A stretch of DNA of 64,000 bases from Rhodospirillaceae bacterium (GCA_947476925.1 CANJSF010000007.1:88570-152569), one strand, 5' to 3'. Shown: positions 42,846-52,215, counted from the first letter of the stretch. Numbers and translations are program-made. The notes: a model not told the origin generated them from the letters alone.

Positions 42846-43988
42846 ATGAGCCTCGTTGTTCGCAAGGTTGAAACCGGCGCCGATTGGGACGCCTTCTATC
42901 AAGCTGCCCATGTGTGCCAAGGCCACGATCCGTACTGGGTCGCGCCCATGCGCTTCTTTCAAGCCGAGCAACTCAACCCGAAAAAGAACCCGTGGTTCGA
43001 CCACGGCGAGGCCGCGTTCTTTGTGGCGCTGAAGGATGGCCAGCCCGTGGGTCGGATCTCCGCTCAGGTGGACCGCTCGCATTTAGAGTTGCGCAAAGAC
43101 GCCACAGGCTTTTTTGGTTTCTTTGAAACCATCGACGATCAAGATGTGACCAACGCGCTGTTCGCGGCCGCGACGGATTGGCTGAAAACCAAAGGCCTCA
43201 AACGCGCGCTGGGTCCCTTTAGCCTGAATATCAACGAAGAGTCCGGGTTGCTGATCGATGGCTTTGGCTGCGCGCCGCGCATGATGATGGGCCACGCGCA
43301 GCCTTACTATCAACAGCGTGTCGAAGCCGCTGGGTTTGTGAAGTCGGTGGATATGTACGCCTATCTTACGCCTATGGATTCAGCGCTGCCCTTCAAGCAA
43401 ATGGCGTGGCTGAAAAAGGCGCTCGACCGCGACAAGCGTTTGACGTTGCGCCACCTCGACCCCAAACGCTTCGACGAAGACATCGACACCATCGTGCGCA
43501 TTTTCAACGCCGCCTGGACCGAGAACTGGGGCTTCGTGCCGCTCACACAGCGCGAAGTGCGCCATATGGCGAGCGAGATGAAGCTCTTTCTGATCCCTGA
43601 GCTGGTGTGGTTCGCCGAAGTCTCTGGCGTGCCGGCCGCCATGTGTGTGGCGCTGCCCGACGCCAACGAATTCATCAAAGACATGAAGGGCAAGCTGTTG
43701 CCTTTCAATTGGGCCAAGCTGGGCTGGCGGCTGTTGAGCCGCAAGTCCTTTGCCTCGGGCACGCGCGTGCCGTTCATGGGCGTGATGCCTGAGTTCAAGA
43801 ACAAAGTGATGGGCTCGGTACTCGCACTCCTGACGGTGGGTGCGGTGCGCCGCGAAAGTCTGCGCTTGGGCTTCCCGGTGTGCGAAATGAGCTGGGTGCT
43901 GGAGTCTAACTCCCAAACCCGCCATTCCATCGAAGACATCGGCGGCAAGGTATACAAAACCTACCGCATGTTCGAACGGCCAATCTAG
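42846..43988 (+). CDS. GNAT-fold acyltransferase-like protein, possible ceramide-synthase-like
   Basis: 380 residues from the ATG at 42846. The N-terminal half has the GNAT pattern (FVALKDGQPVGRISAQVD; LFAAATDWLKTKGLKRALGPFSLNINEESGLLIDGF), and a second GNAT-like region follows residue about 200. Proteins of this family are often mislabelled dATP pyrophosphohydrolase. Bacterial ceramide synthase of Caulobacter is also a GNAT-superfamily protein; together with the adjacent lipid hydroxylase this makes a sphingolipid N-acyltransferase a reasonable guess. No serine palmitoyltransferase gene is in the window. Confidence in the fold is good, in the substrate low. Confidence 0.65.
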   Translation: MSLVVRKVETGADWDAFYQAAHVCQGHDPYWVAPMRFFQAEQLNPKKNPWFDHGEAAFFVALKDGQPVGRISAQVDRSHLELRKDATGFFGFFETIDDQDVTNALFAAATDWLKTKGLKRALGPFSLNINEESGLLIDGFGCAPRMMMGHAQPYYQQRVEAAGFVKSVDMYAYLTPMDSALPFKQMAWLKKALDRDKRLTLRHLDPKRFDEDIDTIVRIFNAAWTENWGFVPLTQREVRHMASEMKLFLIPELVWFAEVSGVPAAMCVALPDANEFIKDMKGKLLPFNWAKLGWRLLSRKSFASGTRVPFMGVMPEFKNKVMGSVLALLTVGAVRRESLRLGFPVCEMSWVLESNSQTRHSIEDIGGKVYKTYRMFERPI

Positions 43989-44082
43989 CCTCACTGTCCG
44001 ACCACTGCACGCCATCGCAACTTCATGTTGGCAGCGATGGCTCCGCTCCCCTAGCCTGAGACTTCATTTGGGGAGTTCCGCC

Positions 44083-45531
44083 ATGCCCACGTCACGTCGC
44101 ACGTTGCTTGCCACCGCCACAACTTTGGGCGCTGCCGCCACGCTGCCGCGCGCACTTCGGGCAGCTGAAAAAACCGACGTTATTATTATGGGCGCCGGCC
44201 TTGCGGGACTGAAAGCCGCGATTGAACTGCAAGAGCAGGGCGCGAAAGTCATTGTGCTGGAAGCCAATAGCCGCGTCGGGGGCCGCGCTTTTACGGCCGA
44301 TCACTTCCCCGGAAGACCAGAGTTGGGTGCTAGCCAAGTGGGACCCGACTACGCCCGTGTCCTTGATATGTGTGATCGATTGAAAGTGAAACTTGGGCCA
44401 GGCTCGAACATCAACGCGCCGTTCACATTTTATGTCGGCGGCAAATTGATCAAGAAAGAAGACTGGAAATCAGCGCCGCAAAACAAAACCGTTGGCGAAG
44501 AACGCGGCGTGCTGCCGGCGGCATTGTTTTCGTATTATTTGCGCAAGTACATGCCACTGAAGGCGGCTGAGGACTGGCTCGAGGCCAAAGCTGCCGCCTT
44601 TGACGTGGCACCCGGCCCCTGGCTGAAAAGCAAAGGCGTGTCCGACGAAGCCTTGCACTTCATGGATGTCGGCCTTGCGCCCGATTTATGGAACGGCTCG
44701 CTGCTGACCCTGATGCAAGAAGAAGCGCGCGGCATGACGATTTTTGGCACGTCGTCCGACTCCAGCAAAGATCGCTTTGCGCAATACGCTGAAACCTCGC
44801 AGCATATTGAGGGCGGCACGTCGCGTTTGCCGGAAGCCATGGCCAAACATTTAAAGGGCGCGGTGCTGACAAACAAAATCGTGACCGACATCGCCATGAC
44901 CGAAAAAAATGTCACCATTCGTTGTGCCGACGGCACATCGTATCAGGCCGACTTTGCCGTCTCGGCTATTCCGTTCAAGCCCCTCAATCGCATTTCCATC
45001 GATCCGCCTTTGCAGGGCATGCAGGCCGAGGCCGTGCGTAGCATGCCCTATAACACCAACACCCAAGTTCATTTCATCGTCAAAGCGCCGTACTGGGAGC
45101 AAGATGGATTTGATGCATCCCTCTGGTCCGACGGGCCCATCACCAACTTACGTCAATCGATCAACTATGACGGGTCGCGCACACGGGCCTCAGCGTTTTG
45201 CGTTGGCAAAAAGGGCGACCGTATCGATCAACTGGCACCCAAAGAGCGCGCCGCTTATGTCCTGGCAGAACTGGAACGGATGCGGCCATCGCTGAAAGGC
45301 AAGCTTGAGATTGCGGGCACGCATTCATGGCCGCAGTATATGTTCGTCGAAGGTTGCCGACATTCCTACGGTCCCGGCCAGGTCACACGCTGGGCACAAG
45401 ATATGATCAAGCCCCATGGCCGCATTCACTTTGCCGGCGAGCATACGCGCCGACTAGATGTCGGCATGGAATCGGCAATGGAATCGGGCGAACGCGCCGC
45501 GATTGAAATTATCACCCGCATGGCGGGGTAA
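44083..45531 (+). CDS. Flavin-dependent monoamine oxidase family protein, Tat-exported (1)
   Basis: 482 residues. The N-terminus MPTSRRTLLA carries a twin-arginine signal. The FAD motif G37-A-G-L-A-G42 follows, then EANSRVGGRA, and near the end GRIHFAGEHT contacts the flavin. The fold is that of amine oxidases such as L-amino-acid or polyamine oxidases. The start has GGGGAG upstream. It is followed 4 bases later by an ABC-type binding protein. A second homologue is at 53123-54535. The substrate is unknown. Confidence 0.87.
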   Translation: MPTSRRTLLATATTLGAAATLPRALRAAEKTDVIIMGAGLAGLKAAIELQEQGAKVIVLEANSRVGGRAFTADHFPGRPELGASQVGPDYARVLDMCDRLKVKLGPGSNINAPFTFYVGGKLIKKEDWKSAPQNKTVGEERGVLPAALFSYYLRKYMPLKAAEDWLEAKAAAFDVAPGPWLKSKGVSDEALHFMDVGLAPDLWNGSLLTLMQEEARGMTIFGTSSDSSKDRFAQYAETSQHIEGGTSRLPEAMAKHLKGAVLTNKIVTDIAMTEKNVTIRCADGTSYQADFAVSAIPFKPLNRISIDPPLQGMQAEAVRSMPYNTNTQVHFIVKAPYWEQDGFDASLWSDGPITNLRQSINYDGSRTRASAFCVGKKGDRIDQLAPKERAAYVLAELERMRPSLKGKLEIAGTHSWPQYMFVEGCRHSYGPGQVTRWAQDMIKPHGRIHFAGEHTRRLDVGMESAMESGERAAIEIITRMAG

Positions 45532-45535
45532 TTTT

Positions 45536-47098
45536 GTGACGGCAAGAACCTCTGTCGGATCGATTCTTGCTCTCGCTTTGGGGAGAGGCAGAAATTTTGG
45601 AATTGCATCTGTATTCGTTGGTTGCCTGCTGGCACTCTTCGCGAACGCAGAAGCCAAAACCCTTCGCGTTGCCATCATGGGTTGGCCGCCTGCCATGGGC
45701 AATCCGTATGCGCAGCAAATTCAGGGCGCGGTCCATCCCTTCACGGGGCTATTTGATGCGCTGACATTTATGGACACTAACGGCGCAACGTTGCCCAGCC
45801 TCGCGTTGTCATGGACCAACGATGGCGCCAACACCTGGACGTTTAAGCTGCGCCGCGACGTGAAGTTCGTGAATGGCGAGCCATTTAACGCTGCGAGTGT
45901 GGTGGCGATGATTGAATGGCTGCAACAGCCAGCCTCCGCGCGGTTCTTCTATGCCGCAGAAGTCAAAAACATTGCGACTGTCCGCGCGCAAGGCGATGAC
46001 ACGGTGATTTTTGTCACACGCGTGCCTGATGTCATCTTGCCCAAGCGTCTCAGTTTGTTGCAGTTGGTGCCGCCTGCGCTGTGGGCACAAATGGGGCCCG
46101 AGGCCTTTTCCCAAAAGCCGCGCGGCACAGGCGCTTATGTCATTGAAACGTGGGGCCGCGACAAAGGCACTTTTGCGCTCGAGGCCCAGCCGGGCGCCTG
46201 GCGACCTGCGCTACACGTCAATCGCATTGAATACCGTGTTTTGCCCGACCAAGCCGCACGCGTGCAGGCATTGAAGACCGGGCAAGTAGACATCGCCTAC
46301 AACATTGGCTTTGAAGATTTCGACGATCTGAAGGCCGATGGCATTGATGTGCATGTCAATGCTGTCGCTACCACCACATCGCTGGCACTGCCCAACATGC
46401 AGAAAAACTCTCCGCTTGCCGATGTGCGCGTGCGCCAAGCCATGAACTATGCGGTCGACCGCGCGGCCATCGCAGCCACCATCATGCGCGATACGGTCAA
46501 ACCCACCAGCCATGGCATTGAGCCCGGCGTATTTGGCTACAACCCGGCCATCGCACCTTATCCGTACGACCCAGCTAAGGCGCGCGCATTGTTGGCCCAA
46601 GCAGGCTTTGCCAAGGGCTTGAAACTTAAAGCCAATGTTCTCACCCAAGGAACACCCGACATCGCCGCAGTATTCCAGCAAGTCGCGCAAGATTTAGCCA
46701 GCGTCGGCATTACGCTCGGATTAAATAACGTGCAGGGCACCGACTGGGTGCAAATGTGGTCGTCGGGCGATTGGCGCGGGGCTGATCTGATATCCTCAAG
46801 CTGGAATGGTGCGACGTACATGGATGCCGGCCGTGCCGTGGAATCTTACACCTGCGCCAAGGCCAATCCGTTTTTCTGTGCGCCCGAAGTGGAAAAAATA
46901 TTTGCACAAAGTAACGTCGAGTTCGACGTCAAGAAGCGCGAGGCACAGTTACAGCAAGCCTTGGCCATGCTGCACGATTTAGCGCCGGCGCTGTATTTGT
47001 TTCCACAAACTGAAATTATCGCTACGTCGCCCAAAGTGAAAAACATCGTTTACCGCGGGCGCTACGTCGACTGGACGCAAATTGATGTGGCGCAGTGA
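45536..47098 (+). CDS. Extracellular solute-binding protein family 5 (peptide/opine type)
   Basis: 520 residues from a GTG at 45536, 4 bases after the amine oxidase stop and following GGGG. A signal peptide (FGIASVFVGCLLALFANAEA) leads to the SBP_bac_5 fold (GLFDALTFMDTNGATLPSLALSW; TWTFKLRRDVKFVNGEPFNA; DVRVRQAMNYAVDRAAI). Such proteins bind peptides, opines or other amines for ABC importers. No permease or ATPase gene is nearby, so it is an orphan. Coupling to an amine oxidase hints at a shared amine substrate. Confidence 0.87.
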   Translation: MTARTSVGSILALALGRGRNFGIASVFVGCLLALFANAEAKTLRVAIMGWPPAMGNPYAQQIQGAVHPFTGLFDALTFMDTNGATLPSLALSWTNDGANTWTFKLRRDVKFVNGEPFNAASVVAMIEWLQQPASARFFYAAEVKNIATVRAQGDDTVIFVTRVPDVILPKRLSLLQLVPPALWAQMGPEAFSQKPRGTGAYVIETWGRDKGTFALEAQPGAWRPALHVNRIEYRVLPDQAARVQALKTGQVDIAYNIGFEDFDDLKADGIDVHVNAVATTTSLALPNMQKNSPLADVRVRQAMNYAVDRAAIAATIMRDTVKPTSHGIEPGVFGYNPAIAPYPYDPAKARALLAQAGFAKGLKLKANVLTQGTPDIAAVFQQVAQDLASVGITLGLNNVQGTDWVQMWSSGDWRGADLISSSWNGATYMDAGRAVESYTCAKANPFFCAPEVEKIFAQSNVEFDVKKREAQLQQALAMLHDLAPALYLFPQTEIIATSPKVKNIVYRGRYVDWTQIDVAQ

Positions 47099-47263
47099 AG
47101 CTGTCCATAAATCTAACACGTCGTTCCACGCCTCGGGTTCGCGCATGGCGCAACACGATGATAACCCTAGCGCGGAACCGGGCAGAAAAATCAGATAAAA
47201 AACAATCAATCACGCGGTCAAGCCGCGTGGTAACGGCAACGAAGTAAAAAGGCGCGCCGATTC

Positions 47264-47929
47264 ATGACTTCACAGCTGCTCTGGGGTTATGTTCACATTT
47301 TGCTGCTGGTGTTTTGGCTAGGTGGCGACATCGGCGTATTTATTGCTGCCAATATTGCGCGCACAACGAAGTATTCTGTCGACACACGCGCGGCGTTGCT
47401 GAGTGTGGCGGGTATCGTCGATTTGTTTCCGCGCTATTGTTTTGCGCTCATGCTGCCCTCGGGATTGACGTTGATCGACGCGGCCGGGCTATACGCGCCG
47501 CCGCTGTGGGCCTTGCTGCTGGCGTGGAGTATGGGCGGTGCCTGGGTGGCCATGATTTGGCTGTCGCACAAAAACCCCACGGCGGGCTTTGTGAAGCGCT
47601 TCGGGCGCGTGCAGTTTTGGGGGCAGGGTATTTATGGCGCGGGCCTTGCGGCGGTGGCAGCCACCTCATACATCACTCATCAGCCGATTGCCGAGCCCTG
47701 GCTGGCCAGTAAAGTTTTGGTGCTTGGCGCAATGTGTTTTGTGGCGATGATGTTGGAAGTGGTCTCGCGGCCCTTTGGTGTGGCATTCGGCGAAATCCAA
47801 GCCGCAGGCTCTACGCCCGACCGCGAGGCGCGGGCCCACGCGGCCATGGGCAGAACCTTGGCTGTGGTCTTGGTCATTTATGCGCTTTTGTTTGTCGCGG
47901 CGTTTATTGGCAAAGTGAAACCGTTCTGA
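47264..47929 (+). CDS. Multi-pass membrane protein, CopD/DUF2269-like
   Basis: 221 residues with about six hydrophobic segments. The opening HILLLVFWLGGDIGVF resembles the histidine-plus-WxGG start of CopD-like or DUF2269 proteins. Those are linked to copper or haem handling, though the likeness is short. It overlaps the next small gene by one base (TGATG). No metal-binding cluster is otherwise seen. Confidence 0.6.
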   Translation: MTSQLLWGYVHILLLVFWLGGDIGVFIAANIARTTKYSVDTRAALLSVAGIVDLFPRYCFALMLPSGLTLIDAAGLYAPPLWALLLAWSMGGAWVAMIWLSHKNPTAGFVKRFGRVQFWGQGIYGAGLAAVAATSYITHQPIAEPWLASKVLVLGAMCFVAMMLEVVSRPFGVAFGEIQAAGSTPDREARAHAAMGRTLAVVLVIYALLFVAAFIGKVKPF

Positions 47930-48168
47930 TGTTCGCCACCTATCTCCGCATTGCATTTTTTATCGTCGGGCTGATCGGCGCAGCATTTTTGTTTGCCTTT
48001 GCCTTCAGTGTTGCTGCGGTTATGGTTTTGCTTCTGCTGCTGATCGGGCTCATCTTTGGTCGAAAGTCTGGCCGCCATGTCTGGGTGTGGCGTCAGCAAA
48101 CAACACGCCTTGAACCGGGCCCCGTCACCATCGATCACGATCCCAACGATCTACCGCCCAAAGGGTGA
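47929..48168 (+). CDS. Small membrane protein, unknown
   Basis: 79 residues. Two adjacent hydrophobic helices (about 6-22 and 24-43) are followed by a basic, tryptophan-containing tail (KSGRHVWVWRQQTTRLEPGPVTID). The start overlaps the stop of the preceding membrane gene, so it is translationally coupled and may be its partner. I do not recognise a family. Confidence 0.6.
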   Translation: MFATYLRIAFFIVGLIGAAFLFAFAFSVAAVMVLLLLLIGLIFGRKSGRHVWVWRQQTTRLEPGPVTIDHDPNDLPPKG

Positions 48169-48189
48169 TACAATCTAAGATTGTTATGA

Positions 48190-48210
48190 TTTATACCGTC
48201 ACGGTATAAA
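48190..48210. repeat. Perfect 9-bp inverted repeat between convergent genes
   Basis: TTTATACCG (48190-48198) and CGGTATAAA (48202-48210) flank TCA. A third half-site CGGTATAA lies at 48237-48244. It resembles TetR-type operators, yet it sits between two gene ends. The stem is AT-rich without a T-run, so it is a poor terminator. Confidence 0.5.
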
Positions 48211-48251
48211 GTCGGTCCAAACGACCATTCTGCGGCCGGTATAACCTGTAG

Positions 48252-50573
48252 TTACTTTTTTAGCAGGTCGCGGCGCACCACTTCAGGTGGTGAGAACACA
48301 CTCACATCTGGCAGCGCACCGGCCCATTTTTCCAACTCCACCAGGCACGTTTGCGCGCTGGACCCTTGCGCCAGCTTCGACGTGCCCGCATCGCGCGTCA
48401 GCACATTGGCGTTGCCGTGCACACAAAAGGGCAGAGCATTACCGCCTGCCGACGATGTCGGCACAGGGTTGAACCACGCGCCCGTCGCCAACTGAATCAC
48501 GCCAGGGCGCACATGGTCGGTGACGACAGCACCTGCCAAGCAGGCGCCGCGATCATTGAACAGCCTCACCACATCGCCCGAGGTAATGCCGCGTGCGGTT
48601 GCGTCGATAGGGTTGATCGACGCCGGTTCGCGGCCGTGCACTTTGCTGGCTTGGCTGTGCGTGCCGTTATCGTATTGGCTATGAAGCCGCGTGCGCGGTT
48701 GGTTCGAGATCAGGTGCAACGGAAACTGCTTGGTCTTCGCTGCACCCAACCACTCGGCAGGTTCCATCCATGTGGGCTGGCCGGGGCAGTCGTCGTAGTT
48801 GAACGACGCAATGCGCTCTGAGGCAATCTCGATTTTACCGCTGGGCGTGCTCAGTTTGTGCGCCGCCGGATCGCTGCGAAAGTCAGCCAGGAAGATCTTG
48901 TGTGAATCGCGCTCAGGGAGCGCGACAAAGCCTTGCTCCCAAAACGCGTCAAACGCGGGCATGGCAACGCCTACTTTCTCTGCACGCTCCTGCCAGCGCG
49001 CATACATGAACGCGAGCCACGCATGCTCATCGCGTCCTTCCGTAAAGGCCTCATGCAAGCCCAGCCGCTCTGACAGGCCCGCAAAGATATCGTGGTCGTT
49101 GCGCGCTTGACCGAAAGGCTCGACAGCTTTGTGCATCGCCAGTGCATAGGTGTCGGTCGATGCACCCGTAATGTCATTGCGTTCCAATGTGGTGGTCACG
49201 GGCAACACAATATCGGCGTGTCGTGCTTGGCCGTTCCACCACGGCTCGTGAATAATGATGGTCTCGGGGTGCTGCCAGGCACGTACCAATCGGCCCAGGT
49301 CTTGATGATGATGGAACGGGTTTCCGCCGCACCAATACACCAGCCGCGCATCGGGGTAGTTCAGCTTCTGGCCATTGAAATCAAAAGGCGCGCCAGGGTT
49401 CTCCAGCATGTCGGCAATGCGCGCCACAGGGATGAACGCTTTGATCGGGTTGGGCACATTGGGCAGGGCAGGCGGCGCAATGCGAGATCCGCCCGCGCCG
49501 ATGCCATTGGCTGCACCATAGCCAAAGCCAATGCCGCCGCCGGGCAGGCCAATTTGACCCAACATCGCTGCCAGCGTGATTGCCATCCAGTAGGTTTGTT
49601 CGCCATGATCGGCGCGCTGCAGAGACCACGAGATCGTCACGAGCGTGCGATGCTTGGCCATATCGTGGGCTAACTGATGAATCACTTCTGGCGAAACGCC
49701 GGTGATTCGACTGGCCCACGCCGCGTCTTTGCCCGCCAGCGTGGACTTGAAGGTGTCCCACCCCACGCAGTGCGATGCCAGAAAAGCTTCATCCGCCAGG
49801 CCATCGCGCAGCAACGTGTGCGCCAAGCCCATCATCAGCGCGACATCTGTATTGGGGCGTGGCGCAATCCAGGTGGGCTTCAAAAACGCAGCCGCGTCAT
49901 CTCGCACCGCACCGATAGACACCACCTTCACGCCACGTGCAGCCAGGTTGCGTTGCGCCTCGCGCGCCACGTGTTTGCCGAATCCGCCGCCATGCACTTG
50001 GCTGTTTTTTAACGCCAAGCCACCAAAGGCCACGATCAGTTGGGTGTGCTCGGCAATCACATCCCACGTGCTCATCTGGTTGGTCATCTCCCAGAAGTTG
50101 CCCATCACATGGGGCACAATCACTTCAGCTGCCCCCGCCGAATAGGTGTTCACCGAATAAGCGTGCCCGCCGTACAGGTTGAGGAAGCGGCGCATTTGGC
50201 TTTGCGCATGGTGAAACCGACCGGCACTGGCCCAGCCGTAAGAGCCCGCGAAAATCGACGCGTTACCATGTGCCGCCTTCACACGCTGGAGTTCCGCCGC
50301 CACCATGTCCAGTGCTTCATCCCAGGGCACGGCGACAAACGGCTCGGCCCCGCGATGGTTATCGCTGCGGCGCGGGCCATGTTTCAGCCAGCCCTGGCGA
50401 ATCATAGGCTGGGCAATACGAACCGCATCGTTCAGCGCGCCGGGCATCGAGCGCCCAATGCCCGACGGGTCGGGATCGGCGGCAAAGCCGTGCATCGCTG
50501 TCACGACTCCGTCTTTCACCTCGGCGCGATAAGCCCCCCAATGGGTCACGGTGGGAAAAAGTTTGGTGTCCAT
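48252..50573 (-). CDS. Molybdopterin-dependent reductase, BisC/DMSO/TMAO reductase family
   Basis: 773 residues. The GSYGWASAGRFHHAQ segment (110-124) is the family signature around the molybdenum-ligand serine. NTYSAGAAEVIVPHVMG, WSLQRADHGEQTYWM and the C-terminal NDRGACLAGAVVTDHVRPGVIQL dinucleotide-binding region are typical of biotin sulfoxide reductase and TMAO reductases. There is no Tat signal and no iron-sulfur motif at the N-terminus, which points to a cytoplasmic BisC-like enzyme that reduces S- or N-oxides. No subunit genes adjoin it. Confidence 0.88.
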   Translation of the reverse strand: MDTKLFPTVTHWGAYRAEVKDGVVTAMHGFAADPDPSGIGRSMPGALNDAVRIAQPMIRQGWLKHGPRRSDNHRGAEPFVAVPWDEALDMVAAELQRVKAAHGNASIFAGSYGWASAGRFHHAQSQMRRFLNLYGGHAYSVNTYSAGAAEVIVPHVMGNFWEMTNQMSTWDVIAEHTQLIVAFGGLALKNSQVHGGGFGKHVAREAQRNLAARGVKVVSIGAVRDDAAAFLKPTWIAPRPNTDVALMMGLAHTLLRDGLADEAFLASHCVGWDTFKSTLAGKDAAWASRITGVSPEVIHQLAHDMAKHRTLVTISWSLQRADHGEQTYWMAITLAAMLGQIGLPGGGIGFGYGAANGIGAGGSRIAPPALPNVPNPIKAFIPVARIADMLENPGAPFDFNGQKLNYPDARLVYWCGGNPFHHHQDLGRLVRAWQHPETIIIHEPWWNGQARHADIVLPVTTTLERNDITGASTDTYALAMHKAVEPFGQARNDHDIFAGLSERLGLHEAFTEGRDEHAWLAFMYARWQERAEKVGVAMPAFDAFWEQGFVALPERDSHKIFLADFRSDPAAHKLSTPSGKIEIASERIASFNYDDCPGQPTWMEPAEWLGAAKTKQFPLHLISNQPRTRLHSQYDNGTHSQASKVHGREPASINPIDATARGITSGDVVRLFNDRGACLAGAVVTDHVRPGVIQLATGAWFNPVPTSSAGGNALPFCVHGNANVLTRDAGTSKLAQGSSAQTCLVELEKWAGALPDVSVFSPPEVVRRDLLKK

Positions 50574-50644
50574 CGCTCAACTCTAACCCTTTTTGATTGG
50601 GCCCGTCATGGCCTATGCTGTCGGTCAAATAGAGGGGGGTTCGC

Positions 50645-51172
50645 ATGCTGAAATCAAGTTTCGTTGCGGCAATGATCGCGACGGGCGTCGCTTACGTCGC
50701 ACAAGCCCAAGACGCAGCCGTTTCATCGACATTCTTGCGCAGTGCCATTTTTGTCGCCGACCGCCCAGCCACCGTAAAATTTTTCCGCGACGTCATGGGT
50801 TATGAAGAGCTGACAACCGGCGAGCTTGCGCCCGCGGGTGAGAACGATCCGCTGGGGTTGCCCGCCGGTGCCAAGCGCACATTGACGGGCATGAAGTCCA
50901 AAGACGGTGCGGGACTGTCGATTATGGGCATCGAGCATCCTAACTTCAAACCGTTGGCGCGGCCGGCAGGTATTGGCAATGCAGGCGGCGACGTGATGTT
51001 CGTGCATCAGGTCACCAACATTAAAGAAATTGAGCGTCGCGCCAAGGCGGGCGGCTATCAAGTGCTACGTGATGCGCTTCCGTCGGCCTCGGGCAAGTCG
51101 TTGCAAATGTTTCTGCGCGACCCCAATGGCGTGCGCCTTGAACTGTTCGAGATGCTGCCGGAGAAAAAGTAA
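50645..51172 (+). CDS. VOC-superfamily protein with signal peptide (1)
   Basis: 175 residues. A signal peptide ends at about residue 22 (YVAQAQ). The VOC fold follows (LRSAIFVADRPATVKFFRDVMGYEEL ... MFLRDPNGVRLELFEML). The next gene starts on its stop codon and is a clear duplicate (shared DRPATVKF, RAKAGGY, QMFLRDPNG). The closing-strand glutamate is kept, but the histidine or glutamate expected in the first strand is missing, so metal binding is uncertain. Export of a VOC protein is uncommon. Confidence 0.82.
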   Translation: MLKSSFVAAMIATGVAYVAQAQDAAVSSTFLRSAIFVADRPATVKFFRDVMGYEELTTGELAPAGENDPLGLPAGAKRTLTGMKSKDGAGLSIMGIEHPNFKPLARPAGIGNAGGDVMFVHQVTNIKEIERRAKAGGYQVLRDALPSASGKSLQMFLRDPNGVRLELFEMLPEKK

Positions 51173-51690
51173 TGCGCATTCTTGCATTGCTTGCCGCGTT
51201 ATCGCTCAGCTCACCCTCGTGGGCCGCGGATCTTGAAAGTTACGCGACACTGCAGCGTGCCGCGGTGATGGTGAAGGATCGCCCGGCGACGGTGAAGTTT
51301 TACCGCGACGTGCTGGGCTACACCGAAGAACCAACGGCAACGGACATCAAGCTGCCTCCCGATCACCCCTTGGGTCTGCCGCCCGATGCCGTGATCAGCA
51401 TGACATACATGAAGTCGCGCGACGGCGCCTATGTGGCCGTGATGGGCGTTGACAGCAAAACAATGCCGTTGCTGCAGCGCCCAACGGGCACCAACAATGC
51501 GTACAACGATATCATTCTTGTTCATGTGGTGCAGAACGTCGACGCCATTTATGAACGCGCGAAGGCAGGCGGCTACGAGATTCTTAACCCACCAAAATTG
51601 TCGCGCACGGGCGCTGCCAAACAAATGTTCCTACGTGATCCCAATGGTATCAAGATTGAACTCAACGAGATTCTGAAAAAACCAAACTGA
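51172..51690 (+). CDS. VOC-superfamily protein with signal peptide (2)
   Basis: 172 residues. Signal peptide MRILALLAALSLSSPSWAA, then a VOC domain (AAVMVKDRPATVKFYRDVLGYTEE; MFLRDPNGIKIELNEIL). It arose by tandem duplication from the preceding gene and is coupled to it (TAATG overlap). It is followed 15 bases later by a third, cytoplasmic VOC gene. Probably periplasmic; function unknown. Confidence 0.82.
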   Translation: MRILALLAALSLSSPSWAADLESYATLQRAAVMVKDRPATVKFYRDVLGYTEEPTATDIKLPPDHPLGLPPDAVISMTYMKSRDGAYVAVMGVDSKTMPLLQRPTGTNNAYNDIILVHVVQNVDAIYERAKAGGYEILNPPKLSRTGAAKQMFLRDPNGIKIELNEILKKPN

Positions 51691-51705
51691 GAAAACGGAG
51701 AAGCC

Positions 51706-52176
51706 ATGGCCGACGCGATTTTCAAACGCACTACATTCTTGGTGCCCAATGCTGAAGAAGCAGCCGCCTTCTATGGCCACGTCTTTGGCATGACGAAGTG
51801 GTACGACAGCAAAGTTGCCGTCCACGAAGCCTTTCCGCCGGCCGCCCCGCCTTGGGCGCCGTGCCACCTGATCCTCATGAAAGCTGATGATCCAACCATC
51901 GGCATGCTGGGGCTGATGCAGTATCTCGACCAGCCGTTTGACGCGAGCGTGAAAAAGGGGCGCACCAAAGTGCAAATGGGCGATCCTTTGTTGGTATTCG
52001 AAACCAAAGATGTGGATGGTGTCTATCGCCGTGCCAAGGAAAAGGGTGCGACCATCGTTGCCCCGCCGACAGATTGGGAAGTGCCCGGCTTTAACGGCGG
52101 CCCGCCGATCAAGCTACGAACAATGTCGATGTTTGACCCCAACGGCGTTTACATGGAAGTAAACTTTAAACGATAA
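51706..52176 (+). CDS. VOC-superfamily protein, cytoplasmic
   Basis: 156 residues without signal peptide; start follows GGAG. VOC pattern: FLVPNAEEAAAFYGHVFGMTKW near the N-terminus and MSMFDPNGVYMEVNF at the end. Third VOC gene of the 50645-52176 run and probably cotranscribed with the exported pair. A glyoxalase-like or dioxygenase-like role is possible; no substrate can be read. Confidence 0.82.
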   Translation: MADAIFKRTTFLVPNAEEAAAFYGHVFGMTKWYDSKVAVHEAFPPAAPPWAPCHLILMKADDPTIGMLGLMQYLDQPFDASVKKGRTKVQMGDPLLVFETKDVDGVYRRAKEKGATIVAPPTDWEVPGFNGGPPIKLRTMSMFDPNGVYMEVNFKR

Positions 52177-52215
52177 CCAGTCGGTTCCTGTTTGCTTCTC
52201 ATGAGAATTTAACCC

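Noticed and set aside
43361..44015. Two long minus-strand frames
   Set aside because: Both are antisense to the GNAT-like gene and do not look like proteins.
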